Positions 1-6,865 are shown, counted from the first letter of the stretch. The stretch: 6,865 bases of DNA from a bacterium (GCA_030629865.1 DAOVOC010000046.1:1-6865); one strand, 5' to 3'. Notes: a model not told the origin generated them from the sequence alone. Program-made: numbers and translations.

Positions 1-1122
1 ATTTCTAGTGAAGTTGGATTTCTTCCATGTGTTCATGGCTCGTCTCTTTTCACACGCGGTGACACTCAAGCCTTATCTAGTATTTCGCTTGGTGCTGCTC
101 AAGATGCTCAAAAAGTAGAAAAATTGCTTGGTGAGGTAAAAGAGCGGAATTTTATGCTTCACTACAATTTTCCTCCATACTCAACGGGTGAGGTAAGGTT
201 TTTGCGTGGAGTTGGTCGGCGTGAAATAGGACATGGCTATCTTGCTGAAATGTCTTTTTATAACGTGCTTCCTGATCATAATGATTTTCCTTATACTATT
301 CGTTCTGTTGTAGATGTTTTGAGTTCAAATGGATCTTCATCTATGGCTGCAGTTTGTTCTACAACCTTGTCGCTTATGGATGCTGGTGTACCTCTTAAAG
401 AGATGGTTGCCGGTATTGCTATGGGGCTTTTGCAAGACTCTGACGGAAAGTATTTTGTTATTTCCGATATTCTTGGAAGTGAAGATGCCTATGGTTTGAT
501 GGATTTTAAGATTACCGGTTCCGAATCTGGTATTCTTGCATTTCAGATGGATATTAAGGCTCGTGATGGTCTTCCTCGTGAGGTTCTTACCAATGCTCTT
601 GAATCAGCTCGTGCAGGGCGTTTACATATCTTGTCCGAAATGAAGAAGACACTTCAGGCTCCTCGTGCGGATGTTGCTGAAACGGCACCGCGTGTAACAA
701 CAATCAAAATTGATAAAGAAAAAATTGGTTTGCTTATCGGTCCTGGTGGCAAGACTATTAAGGATCTTACTGCAAGAACCGAAACAAGTATTGATATTGA
801 CGACGATGGGGTTGTTAAGATTTTTGCTAAGAGCAAAGAAAAAATGGAAGAAGCCAAAAGTGCAGTTAAGGCGCTTGGTGGTGATATAGAAGTTGGTTCT
901 ATTTACGACGGCATTATCCGCAGTGTTGTCGATTTCGGAATTTTTGTTCAGATTGCACCAGGAAAAGATGGCCTTGTTCATGTTTCTGCTATCGATCGAG
1001 ATAAGCAGCGCAATTTGGCAAAAATTTGCGAAATAGGCAGCAAGCTTAAGGTAATCGTTACAGCCTATGATAAGACAACTGGTCGGGTAAGATTGGTAGC
1101 GCCTGACCTTGAAAAGAAATAA
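1..1122 (+). CDS. pnp: Polynucleotide phosphorylase (polyribonucleotide nucleotidyltransferase), C-terminal part, 5' end outside window
   Basis: PNPase degrades RNA 3' to 5' by phosphorolysis, releasing nucleoside diphosphates, and acts as a trimer in the cytoplasm. The frame is open from base 1, and 373 residues are visible; roughly the first 380 residues lie outside. The second RNase PH core is present: HGSSLFTRGDTQAL (codons from 34), the stretch FPPYS..E, and ESNGSSSM-like SSNGSSSMAAVC. The active-site block SDILGSEDAYGLMDFK keeps the two catalytic aspartates (codons 484 and 502, matching E. coli D486 and D492) and the lysine at 508. A KH domain follows (about 697-870) with the GPGG loop at 739-750, then an S1 domain (about 889-1110) containing VDFGIFVQIAPGKDGLVHVS. 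The protein ends just after S1, without the long tail of many proteobacterial PNPases. An internal TTG at 124 is not the real start, because the homology continues upstream of it. A hairpin terminator follows the stop. Identification is secure. Confidence 0.97.
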   Translation: MSSEVGFLPCVHGSSLFTRGDTQALSSISLGAAQDAQKVEKLLGEVKERNFMLHYNFPPYSTGEVRFLRGVGRREIGHGYLAEMSFYNVLPDHNDFPYTIRSVVDVLSSNGSSSMAAVCSTTLSLMDAGVPLKEMVAGIAMGLLQDSDGKYFVISDILGSEDAYGLMDFKITGSESGILAFQMDIKARDGLPREVLTNALESARAGRLHILSEMKKTLQAPRADVAETAPRVTTIKIDKEKIGLLIGPGGKTIKDLTARTETSIDIDDDGVVKIFAKSKEKMEEAKSAVKALGGDIEVGSIYDGIIRSVVDFGIFVQIAPGKDGLVHVSAIDRDKQRNLAKICEIGSKLKVIVTAYDKTTGRVRLVAPDLEKK

Positions 1123-1154
1123 AAGAAACATTTAATTAAACGTTACCTAAGTCT

Positions 1155-1190
1155 ATGGGCCTGTGATGTAATTGCGGGCCCATTGTTTTT
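1155..1190 (+). terminator. Intrinsic terminator after pnp
   Basis: ATGGGCC (1155-1161) pairs with GGCCCAT (1177-1183). The stem can extend inward by a U-G, a G-C and a further wobble pair, leaving a loop of about 9 bases. The sequence TTGTTTTT follows directly. It lies 33 bases after the pnp stop and only 14 bases before the ATG of the next gene, so that gene probably relies on read-through or on a promoter overlapping this region. Confidence 0.8.
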
Positions 1191-1203
1191 AATCGATTTA
1201 TAA

Positions 1204-2178
1204 ATGGTGGTACATGTTGTGAATCAGGTTTTTTTTAATTTTTTGCAACAATCTCTTTCGGAAGAATTTTGGCAATCACCTCCCAATGTTATTTGTTTTT
1301 ATGGAAAGACCTTGCCAGGATTTTTTTTACAGAAGTGGCGTGCAAGAGTAAGTGAGATAATAAAAACAAAATTTATACATCTTGCTTGTGAAAAAAAACG
1401 AGTTCCAGTGGAACTTCAACAACAATCTTTTTTAACCGAGAAGCGATTTTATTGGCTTGGAGAGGTAAAGCAACAAGCTGTATTGCAAAGTGTTGCTGGC
1501 AAAGATTCTGGCCGTTGTATGGTTTTATTTACAGAAGAGAAGATTGCTTCTTTATGGAATAAATTGGAGCATGTATTTGTTCTGGAAATTATAGATTCAA
1601 TAGATATGTATAATGGTGAGGCTTTTTTGAAGCTCTTTTATCCAAAGTTATTGCCAGCTGTACATTTATTTATTCTAAAGATGGTTGAACATTTTCATTC
1701 TATTTCGCTAGATCATTTTGTAAGTCTTGTGCGTTATGTAGAAGTTGCGGGTCTGCGCAATAAAACGGAGTTAACCTATTGTTGCGATGAGGTTTTAGAG
1801 CAGAATTCGAGTTTGAAGTTTATTTCAGATACTCTGTTAAGCATGAAACCCCGGCAATTTTTTACTCTTTGGGATTCTGTTGCAAAATTGTATTCAGTAC
1901 CATTCTGGGTTTCGTTTTTTAACAGACTTTTTTGGGATGTTGCAGGGTATGTTGAGCTGATGGAGCGTGGAGATCGTGAGCTTGCTCAGCGCATTAGATT
2001 TCGTTTTCCTAAAACATTTTATACAGGTGGATGGAAGCGTTTTCCGCTAAAAGTTTTAGAAAAAGTTTTTAAAGAACTTTATGCTATTGATTATGGATTT
2101 AAATCGGGAATTCGTTCTGAACATGGCATAGAGTGTTTATTTGCTAAAATATTTGTGAATAACGTTGGCGGTGGCTGA
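1204..2178 (+). CDS. Divergent protein, possible DNA polymerase III delta subunit (HolA-like)
   Basis: The product is 324 residues, soluble, with no signal peptide. I do not recognise it with certainty. Its layout fits HolA, the clamp-loader subunit that opens the beta sliding clamp. An early beta-strand, NVICFYGK (28-35), sits where HolA has its opening 'YLLYGEE' strand. SFLTEKRFYWLGEVK (75-89) resembles the HolA 'sLFgerRLvvl' segment. The C-terminal third is helical; KVFKELYAIDYGFKSG (287-302), followed by a GIECLFAKI helix, resembles the conserved HolA ending with its 'D..lKsG' signature. The family is known to be weakly conserved and usually about 320-340 residues long, so the length fits. 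No Walker A or B motif is seen, which is normal for delta. The ATG at 1204 has no Shine-Dalgarno sequence; GTG at 1219 has a weak GGTGG 8 bases upstream and is an alternative start. It lies 81 bases after pnp and 71 before the Hsp20 gene. Other possibilities include an unrelated lineage-specific protein. Confidence 0.5.
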   Translation: MVVHVVNQVFFNFLQQSLSEEFWQSPPNVICFYGKTLPGFFLQKWRARVSEIIKTKFIHLACEKKRVPVELQQQSFLTEKRFYWLGEVKQQAVLQSVAGKDSGRCMVLFTEEKIASLWNKLEHVFVLEIIDSIDMYNGEAFLKLFYPKLLPAVHLFILKMVEHFHSISLDHFVSLVRYVEVAGLRNKTELTYCCDEVLEQNSSLKFISDTLLSMKPRQFFTLWDSVAKLYSVPFWVSFFNRLFWDVAGYVELMERGDRELAQRIRFRFPKTFYTGGWKRFPLKVLEKVFKELYAIDYGFKSGIRSEHGIECLFAKIFVNNVGGG

Positions 2179-2238
2179 TTTTAAGACCTTTTGTAGTAGA
2201 AAATAAAAATGTGATTTTTGTGTTGGTGTGAGATATTG

Positions 2239-2244
2239 AGGAGG
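2239..2244 (+). promoter_or_regulatory. Strong Shine-Dalgarno that decides the Hsp20 start
   Basis: AGGAGG lies 5 bases before GTG at 2250 but only 2 bases before TTG at 2247. The spacing therefore favours the GTG codon as the start and gives a 175-residue product. It is the strongest ribosome binding site in the window. Confidence 0.8.
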
Positions 2245-2249
2245 TTTTG

Positions 2250-2777
2250 GTGAATAAAATTTTAAGAACTCTATTTATTGTTGTAGTTGCTTTTTATGGA
2301 GCCTCTATAAAAGCAGCTGTAAAGAATTCATCTGTTATAGGTGAGATGCAAAGCTTGGTAAATGAATTTTTTGATGCGGGACAATCCGGATTAAATCGGA
2401 CGTTTGACACACTTAAGGAGAATTTTGGTTCTATTCGGACCGCAGAAGACGCCAAATCTAAAACTTATAGAGTTGAAGCTGCTATGCCAGGTTATAGCAA
2501 AGGTTCTATCAAGGTTAGATTGGAAAGGACTGTGAGCGGTTTAGTTATTTTGAACATTTCTGCCGACAAAAAGAAAGAAGAGTATTCTGAAAAAAAAGCA
2601 AACGGAAGTTATTCTAGCTCTGAATTTTTTGCTAAAAGTTCTTTTGAAACATCAGTCACGTTGCCTGCATACATCGACATAAATAGTGCAAAAAGTTTTT
2701 ATGATAACGGGATTTTGATTATTAATCTAAAATTTGATGAATCCAAAAAAGATGTTGTTAAAGTAACTGTTGATTGA
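2250..2777 (+). CDS. Small heat-shock protein (Hsp20 / alpha-crystallin domain) with N-terminal export signal
   Basis: Small heat-shock proteins are ATP-independent holdases that bind unfolding proteins. From the GTG start the product is 175 residues. Residues 1-22 look like a Sec signal peptide: MNKILR, a hydrophobic core LFIVVVAFYGAS, then IKA|A as the likely cleavage point; no lipobox cysteine is seen. Residues 23-68 form the variable N-terminal arm. The alpha-crystallin domain spans about 71-165: YRVEAAMPGYSKGSIKVRLE matches the family's 'y.v.adlPGv.kedi.v.' block, VILNISADKK the 'LtIsaer' strand, FETSVTLPAYID the 'fsRsf.LPe.vd' block, and AKSFYDNGILIINLKF the hallmark A-x5-NG-x-L strand. 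The end, VVKVTVD, can supply the usual V-x-V tail that binds neighbouring subunits. Most bacterial relatives are cytoplasmic, so an exported form is unusual; its likely site is the periplasm or outside the cell. No clear sigma-70 or heat-shock promoter is visible in the 71 bases upstream. A strong terminator follows. Confidence 0.85.
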   Translation: MNKILRTLFIVVVAFYGASIKAAVKNSSVIGEMQSLVNEFFDAGQSGLNRTFDTLKENFGSIRTAEDAKSKTYRVEAAMPGYSKGSIKVRLERTVSGLVILNISADKKKEEYSEKKANGSYSSSEFFAKSSFETSVTLPAYIDINSAKSFYDNGILIINLKFDESKKDVVKVTVD

Positions 2778-2803
2778 TTTTAAGTTTTTTATCTGAGATA
2801 ACG

Positions 2804-2837
2804 TGGCCGGGAATAATCCTTCCCGGCCATATTTTTT
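2804..2837 (+). terminator. Strong intrinsic terminator between the convergent hsp20 and rpoD genes
   Basis: TGGCCGGGAA (2804-2813) pairs perfectly with TTCCCGGCCA (2820-2829) around a 6-base loop. TATTTTTT follows, so it works as a standard terminator for the + strand. Its T-run reaches into the rpoD stop codon (2836-2838 on the - strand). Read from the - strand, the same hairpin is followed by CGTTATCT and not by a U-run, so it is a weaker fit as the rpoD terminator. Confidence 0.9.
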
Positions 2838-4803
2838 ATTCTTCTGCGCCGGATTCTTTTGTAGATTCTTCAAACTTTTTTTCAAAGAATGCTTGAAGTT
2901 TGTTGCTTCGCGAAGGATGACGAAGCTTTTTGAGAGCTTTAACTTCGATTTGACGAATTCTTTCACGAGTAACTGCAAAGTCTTTGCCAACTTCCTCAAG
3001 CGTGTGTTCTGAAGCCACATCAATGCCAAATCGCATCTTGAGTACTTTTTCTTCTCGAGGGGTTAAGCTTTTTAAAACTTCTCTGACACGTTCTTTAAGA
3101 TCATCGCTTACAACTGTTTCAACAGGCGTTGATCCTACTTCATCTTCGATAAAATCCTTGAGACAAGTGTCTTCACCATCTCCAACTGGAGTTTCTAGTG
3201 ATACTGGTTCCTTTGAAATTTTTACGATGTTGCGGATTTTCTTTTCGTCAAGACCCAACTCTTTTGCAAGTTGCGCGAATGATGGGTCTTTACCAGTTTC
3301 TTGAACGTGAGTTCGTGTTATTTTATTAATTTTATTTAGTGTTTCAACCATATGTACTGGAACGCGAATGGTTCTCGATTGGTCAGCAATTGCGCGAGTT
3401 ATTGCTTGCCTTATCCACCATGTTGCATATGTGGAAAATTTAAATCCTCGTTCAAATTCAAACTTTTCAACAGCCTTTAGAAGACCAATATTACCTTCCT
3501 GAATAAGATCAAGAAAATGAAGTCCGCGGTTAATGTATTTTTTAGCGATATTGACTACGAGACGTAAGTTCGCTCGAGCAAGATCATCTTTAGCCGCTTT
3601 GTCTTTTCGTTGTGCAATGATGAATTGTCGATCTAATTCAAGAATTCTTTCTTTAGGGATTCCCGCTTCAGTTTCAACTTTTTTAAGGAGTTTTGTTGCG
3701 GCGCGTGTTGCGTGTTCTAGAGTTTCTATTTCTTCTTTGGGGGCTTTGTTTTTTTTGCAAAATTCTAGCTTTTCATTTGTAGAGTTAAACTCTTTTTTTC
3801 GTTCTTTTATTTTTATAACGATCTTTTCGATGCGTTTGCCGAATTTGCGAATTTGGCGGTTAGAAAATTTGATAGTGGCAGCAAGATTGCATACTGCAGC
3901 CTGATTCTCTACAACTTTTTGTAACATTTCCTTCTTTTTTGACTCGTCTTGCAATTGTTCTCGGTATGATTTGTAAATATTTTCTTCGTTTTCGACTAGA
4001 GTTTTTAATTTTCTCAGTGTAATGAGCAGCCTTTTTGCTTCTTTTTCAAATTGTGGTGAATTGTCTTCATCGAAATCAGAGAACTGTATGTAATCTTTTA
4101 AAACTGTTGGTTCACGTTCAATTTTTTCAATAAAGCTAACAAGCTCTTTGTAAACGAAAGGAAATTGACACACTATGTTTATCGAAGATCTTTTGCCTTC
4201 GGCGATTCTTTCCGCGATTACTGATTCGGTTTGTTTATTGAGAAGTGGAATTTTACCAATTTCTTTGAGGAAAAGCTTAACTGGGTCATTTAATTGGCTT
4301 GATTCTGTAAGCTCTTTTATGTGTTCAAGTTCTCGTTCTCTATATAATTCTTCTTCTTCACTACTTGTTTCATTGTTTTCTATTTCGCCAATAGAGTGTT
4401 CAATTCCGCCGTGAGCTGTTTTAAATGGCTCACCTTCTACATTTTCTGCAAAAACGTCATAATTTCGCTCACCATCTTTGGCATCAAGTTCCTCTTGTGA
4501 AATAAGATCGATGCTCGATTTTTCGATTATCTGTAAAAGCTCGTCTAGAGGTTCATCGGCAAGGTGATGCTTTGTTCCAAAGGCAGCAATGTCTTCGTAG
4601 GTGATAACACCATCAGAATGACCTTTGTCGAGAAATGCCTTGACTTGCTTTTCCATACCTTTGAGTTGTTCTGTTCCTGCCTCAATTTCCTTTGCGGTAA
4701 TTTTCCCTTTTTTAGTTTTGGAGCTTATTTCCTTTGAGCGTTTTTGTATTTTTTGTGCAGTAGTAGGATTTTTGGTTTTTGCTTTAGGTTCTGATTTTGC
4801 CAT
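2836..4803 (-). CDS. rpoD: Primary (housekeeping) RNA polymerase sigma factor, sigma-70/RpoD
   Basis: This sigma factor directs RNA polymerase to the main -35/-10 promoters. The product is 655 residues, slightly longer than E. coli's 613. A Lys-rich tail (1-45) precedes region 1.1 (about 46-105, including [12 protein letters not shown]), an acidic linker (about 106-160), and region 1.2 ([18 protein letters not shown], 171-188). A long charged, largely helical non-conserved insert runs from about 203 to 400. Region 2 (406-488) contains [13 protein letters not shown], the core-binding [17 protein letters not shown], and region 2.4 [17 protein letters not shown], the -10 reader. Region 3 (about 487-555) includes the 3.2 finger [13 protein letters not shown]. 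Region 4 (about 575-635) contains [15 protein letters not shown] and the -35-binding helix [19 protein letters not shown]. The presence of 1.1 and 1.2 marks it as the primary factor, not an alternative one. ATG follows AAGGAG at 5 bases. It lies 9 bases after dnaG, in the same operon. Confidence 0.97.
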   Translation of the reverse strand: MAKSEPKAKTKNPTTAQKIQKRSKEISSKTKKGKITAKEIEAGTEQLKGMEKQVKAFLDKGHSDGVITYEDIAAFGTKHHLADEPLDELLQIIEKSSIDLISQEELDAKDGERNYDVFAENVEGEPFKTAHGGIEHSIGEIENNETSSEEEELYRERELEHIKELTESSQLNDPVKLFLKEIGKIPLLNKQTESVIAERIAEGKRSSINIVCQFPFVYKELVSFIEKIEREPTVLKDYIQFSDFDEDNSPQFEKEAKRLLITLRKLKTLVENEENIYKSYREQLQDESKKKEMLQKVVENQAAVCNLAATIKFSNRQIRKFGKRIEKIVIKIKERKKEFNSTNEKLEFCKKNKAPKEEIETLEHATRAATKLLKKVETEAGIPKERILELDRQFIIAQRKDKAAKDDLARANLRLVVNIAKKYINRGLHFLDLIQEGNIGLLKAVEKFEFERGFKFSTYATWWIRQAITRAIADQSRTIRVPVHMVETLNKINKITRTHVQETGKDPSFAQLAKELGLDEKKIRNIVKISKEPVSLETPVGDGEDTCLKDFIEDEVGSTPVETVVSDDLKERVREVLKSLTPREEKVLKMRFGIDVASEHTLEEVGKDFAVTRERIRQIEVKALKKLRHPSRSNKLQAFFEKKFEESTKESGAEE

Positions 4804-4808
4804 CTTAA

Positions 4809-4814
4809 CTCCTT
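4809..4814 (-). promoter_or_regulatory. rpoD ribosome binding site overlapping the dnaG stop codon
   Basis: On the - strand AAGGAG lies 5 bases before the rpoD ATG. Its first two bases are also part of the dnaG TAA stop (4813-4815). Ribosomes ending on dnaG therefore stop on the rpoD initiation site, an arrangement that favours translational coupling (inference). Confidence 0.8.
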
Positions 4815-6555
4815 ATTGTTTCATATGGTTCATTTTGGATATTGCCAATAACAGTTGCTCTACTCGCTTGGAATCGCCTTGTTTCTGAGCTATTTGAACT
4901 TTGTTTTTCATAATGCTGATAGCTTCTTTCCAGTGCTTAGATGCGAGAAGTGAAAGAAGCTGTTTAAAGTGCATAGGAGTTGTTTCTGGTTCATGTTTGA
5001 ATAAACCTAGCAGGACCTTATTTCGTTCTTTTTCTGTTAGTGTATTCAGAAATTTTTTAACCCCAGCTTTTCCCTGTTCGTGCACGTTCATTTTAAGGAG
5101 TAACTGTAACATGTTATGCCATGATTTAGGAAAATATTGTATAACAGCTTCGGTTATTATGAAATCGGTTACATTTTTTTCGGCATCTGCACCGCATAAA
5201 GATATAAAGAAAATTTTTTCTTCTAAAGAAACTTTATTATGTGCTGATGTTTTTACATCTGTAGTTTGGGTTGTGTTGGGATTAGTACATGTGCTTTTTA
5301 GAGATGTAAATGGGACTTGCATTGATTGTGCAGCTTGTTGAAGCAGCAAATCTTGTTTTATAGGATTTGTTACTTTTGTTATTAGGTTGATGATTTTTTT
5401 ACTGGTCTGGATTTTCTGAGATAATGTTTTTTTAAGATATCCTTTGCCCGTTGATTTTACAAAAAAATCGAAAATATGCTCTGTATTCTTGAAAATGTTT
5501 TTATGAGGTGTTTCTGAAGTGAGAAGTGATGCTGGATCTTCACCTTCTGGAAGTGTTATAATTTGCAATTCAATATCTGTTTGCCAGCAACGCTCTGCAA
5601 GCCGTATTATAGCGTTGGTTCCTGCATTGTCTCCGTCGTAAACAACAAACAGAGTATGAATATAACGACTTAGTAATTTTAGATGTTCATCTGTGCAGGA
5701 AGTGCCAAGTGTTGCGACTGTGCCGACATAGCCATATTGGGACATGGCAATACAATCAAGATATCCTTCAACAAGGTAGCCTATTCCAGTTGATTGTAAT
5801 ATTGGGCGTGCAAGATCAATCCCGAACAAAAGTTGACGTTTTAAAAAACACTCTGATTCTTTTGAATTATAGTATTTAGGGCGAGTATCACGAGGTTGGT
5901 ATACACGGCCACCGAACGCGACAAATTTTCCTGAAATATCTCTGATTGGGAACAGAATTCGATCTTCAAATGGGGAGTATGTTGTCGAGCGGGATTCTAT
6001 AAGTATGCCTGCATTAATAAGATCTTTGCTTAAAAACCCGGCTTTACGAGCATGTGCTACAAGGCCATTAATACTTGCCCTGCCAGAGGGGAGAATGCCG
6101 ATGCAGAAACGTTCAATTTGGGTTTTACTTACTCCTCGCTTTTCAAGGTAACTTAAAGCGGCAGGGTTTTTTTCTAGATTTGTTCTTGCGTAGTGAGCAA
6201 ATAGCTTGCTCAATTCAAAGTGGGCGTTGTGAGCTTGTCTGTTACTGTTAAACTTGCCTGATTCTTTTAATAATTCTTGTGGGATTTTTAGATCGTATTT
6301 TTCTATTAAAGATGATAGTGATTCGATTGGTGATAATGCTTCGTGTTTTGCTACAAAAGAAATTAAATCGCCGCTTTCGTGACACCCGAAACAATAAAAA
6401 ATTTGTTTGTCGGGACTTACGGTAAAAGAGGCATCATTTTCTTTATGGAAAGGGCATGAGCCCTTCCAGTAGTTACCCATCTTTTTTAGGCGAACATAGG
6501 TTGATACAACATCTACTATGTCTACGTGAGATTTAACAAATTCAAAAATGGACAT
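4813..6555 (-). CDS. dnaG: DNA primase DnaG
   Basis: DnaG makes the RNA primers that start leading-strand and Okazaki-fragment synthesis, acting with the DnaB helicase at the fork. The product is 580 residues, close to the E. coli length (581). The N-terminal zinc-binding domain has the CHC2 ligands C34, H37, C55 and C58. The catalytic core follows: YSPFEDRILFPIRD (194-207) with R199, the basic ridge lysines K227 and K239, and a TOPRIM fold with E263 in LVEGYLD and D307/D309 in YDGDNAG. These match E. coli E265, D309 and D311 with a constant 2-residue offset. EDPASLL (339-345) completes the metal site. A Thr/Asn-rich linker (about 412-440) joins the core to a helical C-terminal domain (about 442-580), expected to bind helicase and poorly conserved, as is usual. 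The ATG at 6555 begins the typical MSIFEFVKSHVDIVDVVS start; only a weak AGG lies upstream. It follows lgt by 20 bases and runs straight into rpoD. Confidence 0.97.
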   Translation of the reverse strand: MSIFEFVKSHVDIVDVVSTYVRLKKMGNYWKGSCPFHKENDASFTVSPDKQIFYCFGCHESGDLISFVAKHEALSPIESLSSLIEKYDLKIPQELLKESGKFNSNRQAHNAHFELSKLFAHYARTNLEKNPAALSYLEKRGVSKTQIERFCIGILPSGRASINGLVAHARKAGFLSKDLINAGILIESRSTTYSPFEDRILFPIRDISGKFVAFGGRVYQPRDTRPKYYNSKESECFLKRQLLFGIDLARPILQSTGIGYLVEGYLDCIAMSQYGYVGTVATLGTSCTDEHLKLLSRYIHTLFVVYDGDNAGTNAIIRLAERCWQTDIELQIITLPEGEDPASLLTSETPHKNIFKNTEHIFDFFVKSTGKGYLKKTLSQKIQTSKKIINLITKVTNPIKQDLLLQQAAQSMQVPFTSLKSTCTNPNTTQTTDVKTSAHNKVSLEEKIFFISLCGADAEKNVTDFIITEAVIQYFPKSWHNMLQLLLKMNVHEQGKAGVKKFLNTLTEKERNKVLLGLFKHEPETTPMHFKQLLSLLASKHWKEAISIMKNKVQIAQKQGDSKRVEQLLLAISKMNHMKQ

Positions 6556-6575
6556 AAAAGCTGCCTAGAACAGGG

Positions 6576-6865
6576 TTAGCGCATAATATAAATGTTTTTT
6601 TTACGTAAAGTTATGTAAAGGATTCCTACAAATCCAGAGAGTGAAATAATAAGTGCCAGTAGTTGGTACCAAGAAATGTTGAATAATATTAGATCAGAAC
6701 GGTCTCCTCTCCAAAAATCAATGTAAAACCGAGAAAAGCCTTCTAGTAAAAAGAATAATGATGTGATAAGGCCGGTCGGTGTTTTTAGCTTTGAAATAAT
6801 GAACAGAAAAATAAAAATACATAATGACGCTGCTGCAGAATAAAGCTGTGTTGGATAAACAGGTG
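6576..6865 (-). CDS. lgt: Prolipoprotein diacylglyceryl transferase (Lgt), C-terminal part, 5' end outside window
   Basis: Lgt is an inner-membrane enzyme that moves diacylglycerol from phosphatidylglycerol to the lipobox cysteine of prolipoproteins, the first step of lipoprotein maturation. The - strand is open from the right edge (first full codon at 6863) to the TAA at 6576-6578, giving 95 residues of a protein usually about 260-300 long. The fragment starts with PVYPTQLYSA, matching the family's 'HP.QLYE' motif. A membrane helix follows (about 13-24), then GLITSLFFLLEGFSRF and YIDFWRGDRSD, matching the conserved 'G.....Y...RF..EF.R.D' region. Next comes SWYQLLALIISLSGFVGILY, corresponding to the usual 'S..Q..S' entry to the last membrane helix, and a short basic tail RKKNIYIMR. 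The N-terminal half with the diacylglyceryl transferase signature is not visible. It lies 20 bases upstream of dnaG with no terminator between them, so they are probably co-transcribed. Confidence 0.88.
   Translation of the reverse strand, partial: PVYPTQLYSAAASLCIFIFLFIISKLKTPTGLITSLFFLLEGFSRFYIDFWRGDRSDLILFNISWYQLLALIISLSGFVGILYITLRKKNIYIMR

Noticed and set aside
622..1131. Open frame of 169 codons on the - strand opposite pnp
   Set aside because: It lies antisense to the conserved KH and S1 domains, and its translation resembles no known family. It is a shadow of pnp.
2205..2219. Inverted repeat AAAAAT-GTG-ATTTTT before the Hsp20 gene as a possible operator or terminator
   Set aside because: It is short, made only of A-T pairs, and has a 3-base loop, so chance is likely in this T-rich spacer. 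I see no matching copy elsewhere.
2179..2249. Sigma-70 promoter or heat-shock (CIRCE-type) element before the Hsp20 gene
   Set aside because: TTGTAG at 2191 lacks a -10 partner at proper spacing, and no long inverted repeat of the CIRCE type is present.
2984..4888. Several + strand open frames (for example 2984-3304, 3533-3904, 4175-4414, 4625-4888)
   Set aside because: All but the last lie within rpoD and mirror its conserved regions; the last spans the rpoD start and the dnaG end. None shows a family signature.
4901..5341. Open frame of 146 codons on the + strand opposite dnaG
   Set aside because: It is antisense to the DnaG C-terminal domain, Ser/Cys/Phe-rich as expected for a complementary frame, and lacks a ribosome site.
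1..6865. Mobile element, CRISPR array, toxin-antitoxin or phage-defence system
   Set aside because: No repeats, transposase, integrase or small paired genes were seen. All the sequence is explained by core genes and short spacers.

Overview
The window reads as ordinary core chromosome from an AT-rich, probably Gram-negative bacterium. It holds two gene blocks facing each other. The upper block (+ strand) is the 3' part of polynucleotide phosphorylase (pnp), a fast-evolving gene that I tentatively read as the DNA polymerase III delta subunit (holA-like), and a small heat-shock protein that carries an export signal. The lower block (- strand) is the end of prolipoprotein diacylglyceryl transferase (lgt), then DNA primase (dnaG), then the primary sigma factor (rpoD). 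Both blocks stop at one strong hairpin near 2804-2829.

Organism: lgt, an N-terminal signal peptide, the AT-rich composition with long homopolymer runs, and a divergent holA-like protein beside well-conserved pnp, dnaG and rpoD suit a host-associated or reduced-genome lineage such as Dependentiae (TM6). That assignment is an inference with low confidence. No rRNA or other decisive marker is present.

Layout: 1-1122 pnp, truncated on the left; 1155-1190 terminator; 1204-2178 holA-like gene; 2250-2777 exported Hsp20-like gene; 2804-2837 terminator; 2836-4803 rpoD (-); 4813-6555 dnaG (-); 6576-6865 lgt (-), truncated at the right edge. Coding density is very high and no gene-free stretch exceeds 100 bases.

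How the genes relate: dnaG and rpoD form a version of the classical macromolecular-synthesis operon (rpsU-dnaG-rpoD), with lgt in the upstream position next to dnaG. The rpoD ribosome binding site overlaps the dnaG stop codon, which suggests coupled translation of primase and sigma factor. I found no mobile element, CRISPR array, tRNA or rRNA, and no convincing new multi-gene system. The most unusual item is the signal peptide on the alpha-crystallin-type chaperone.
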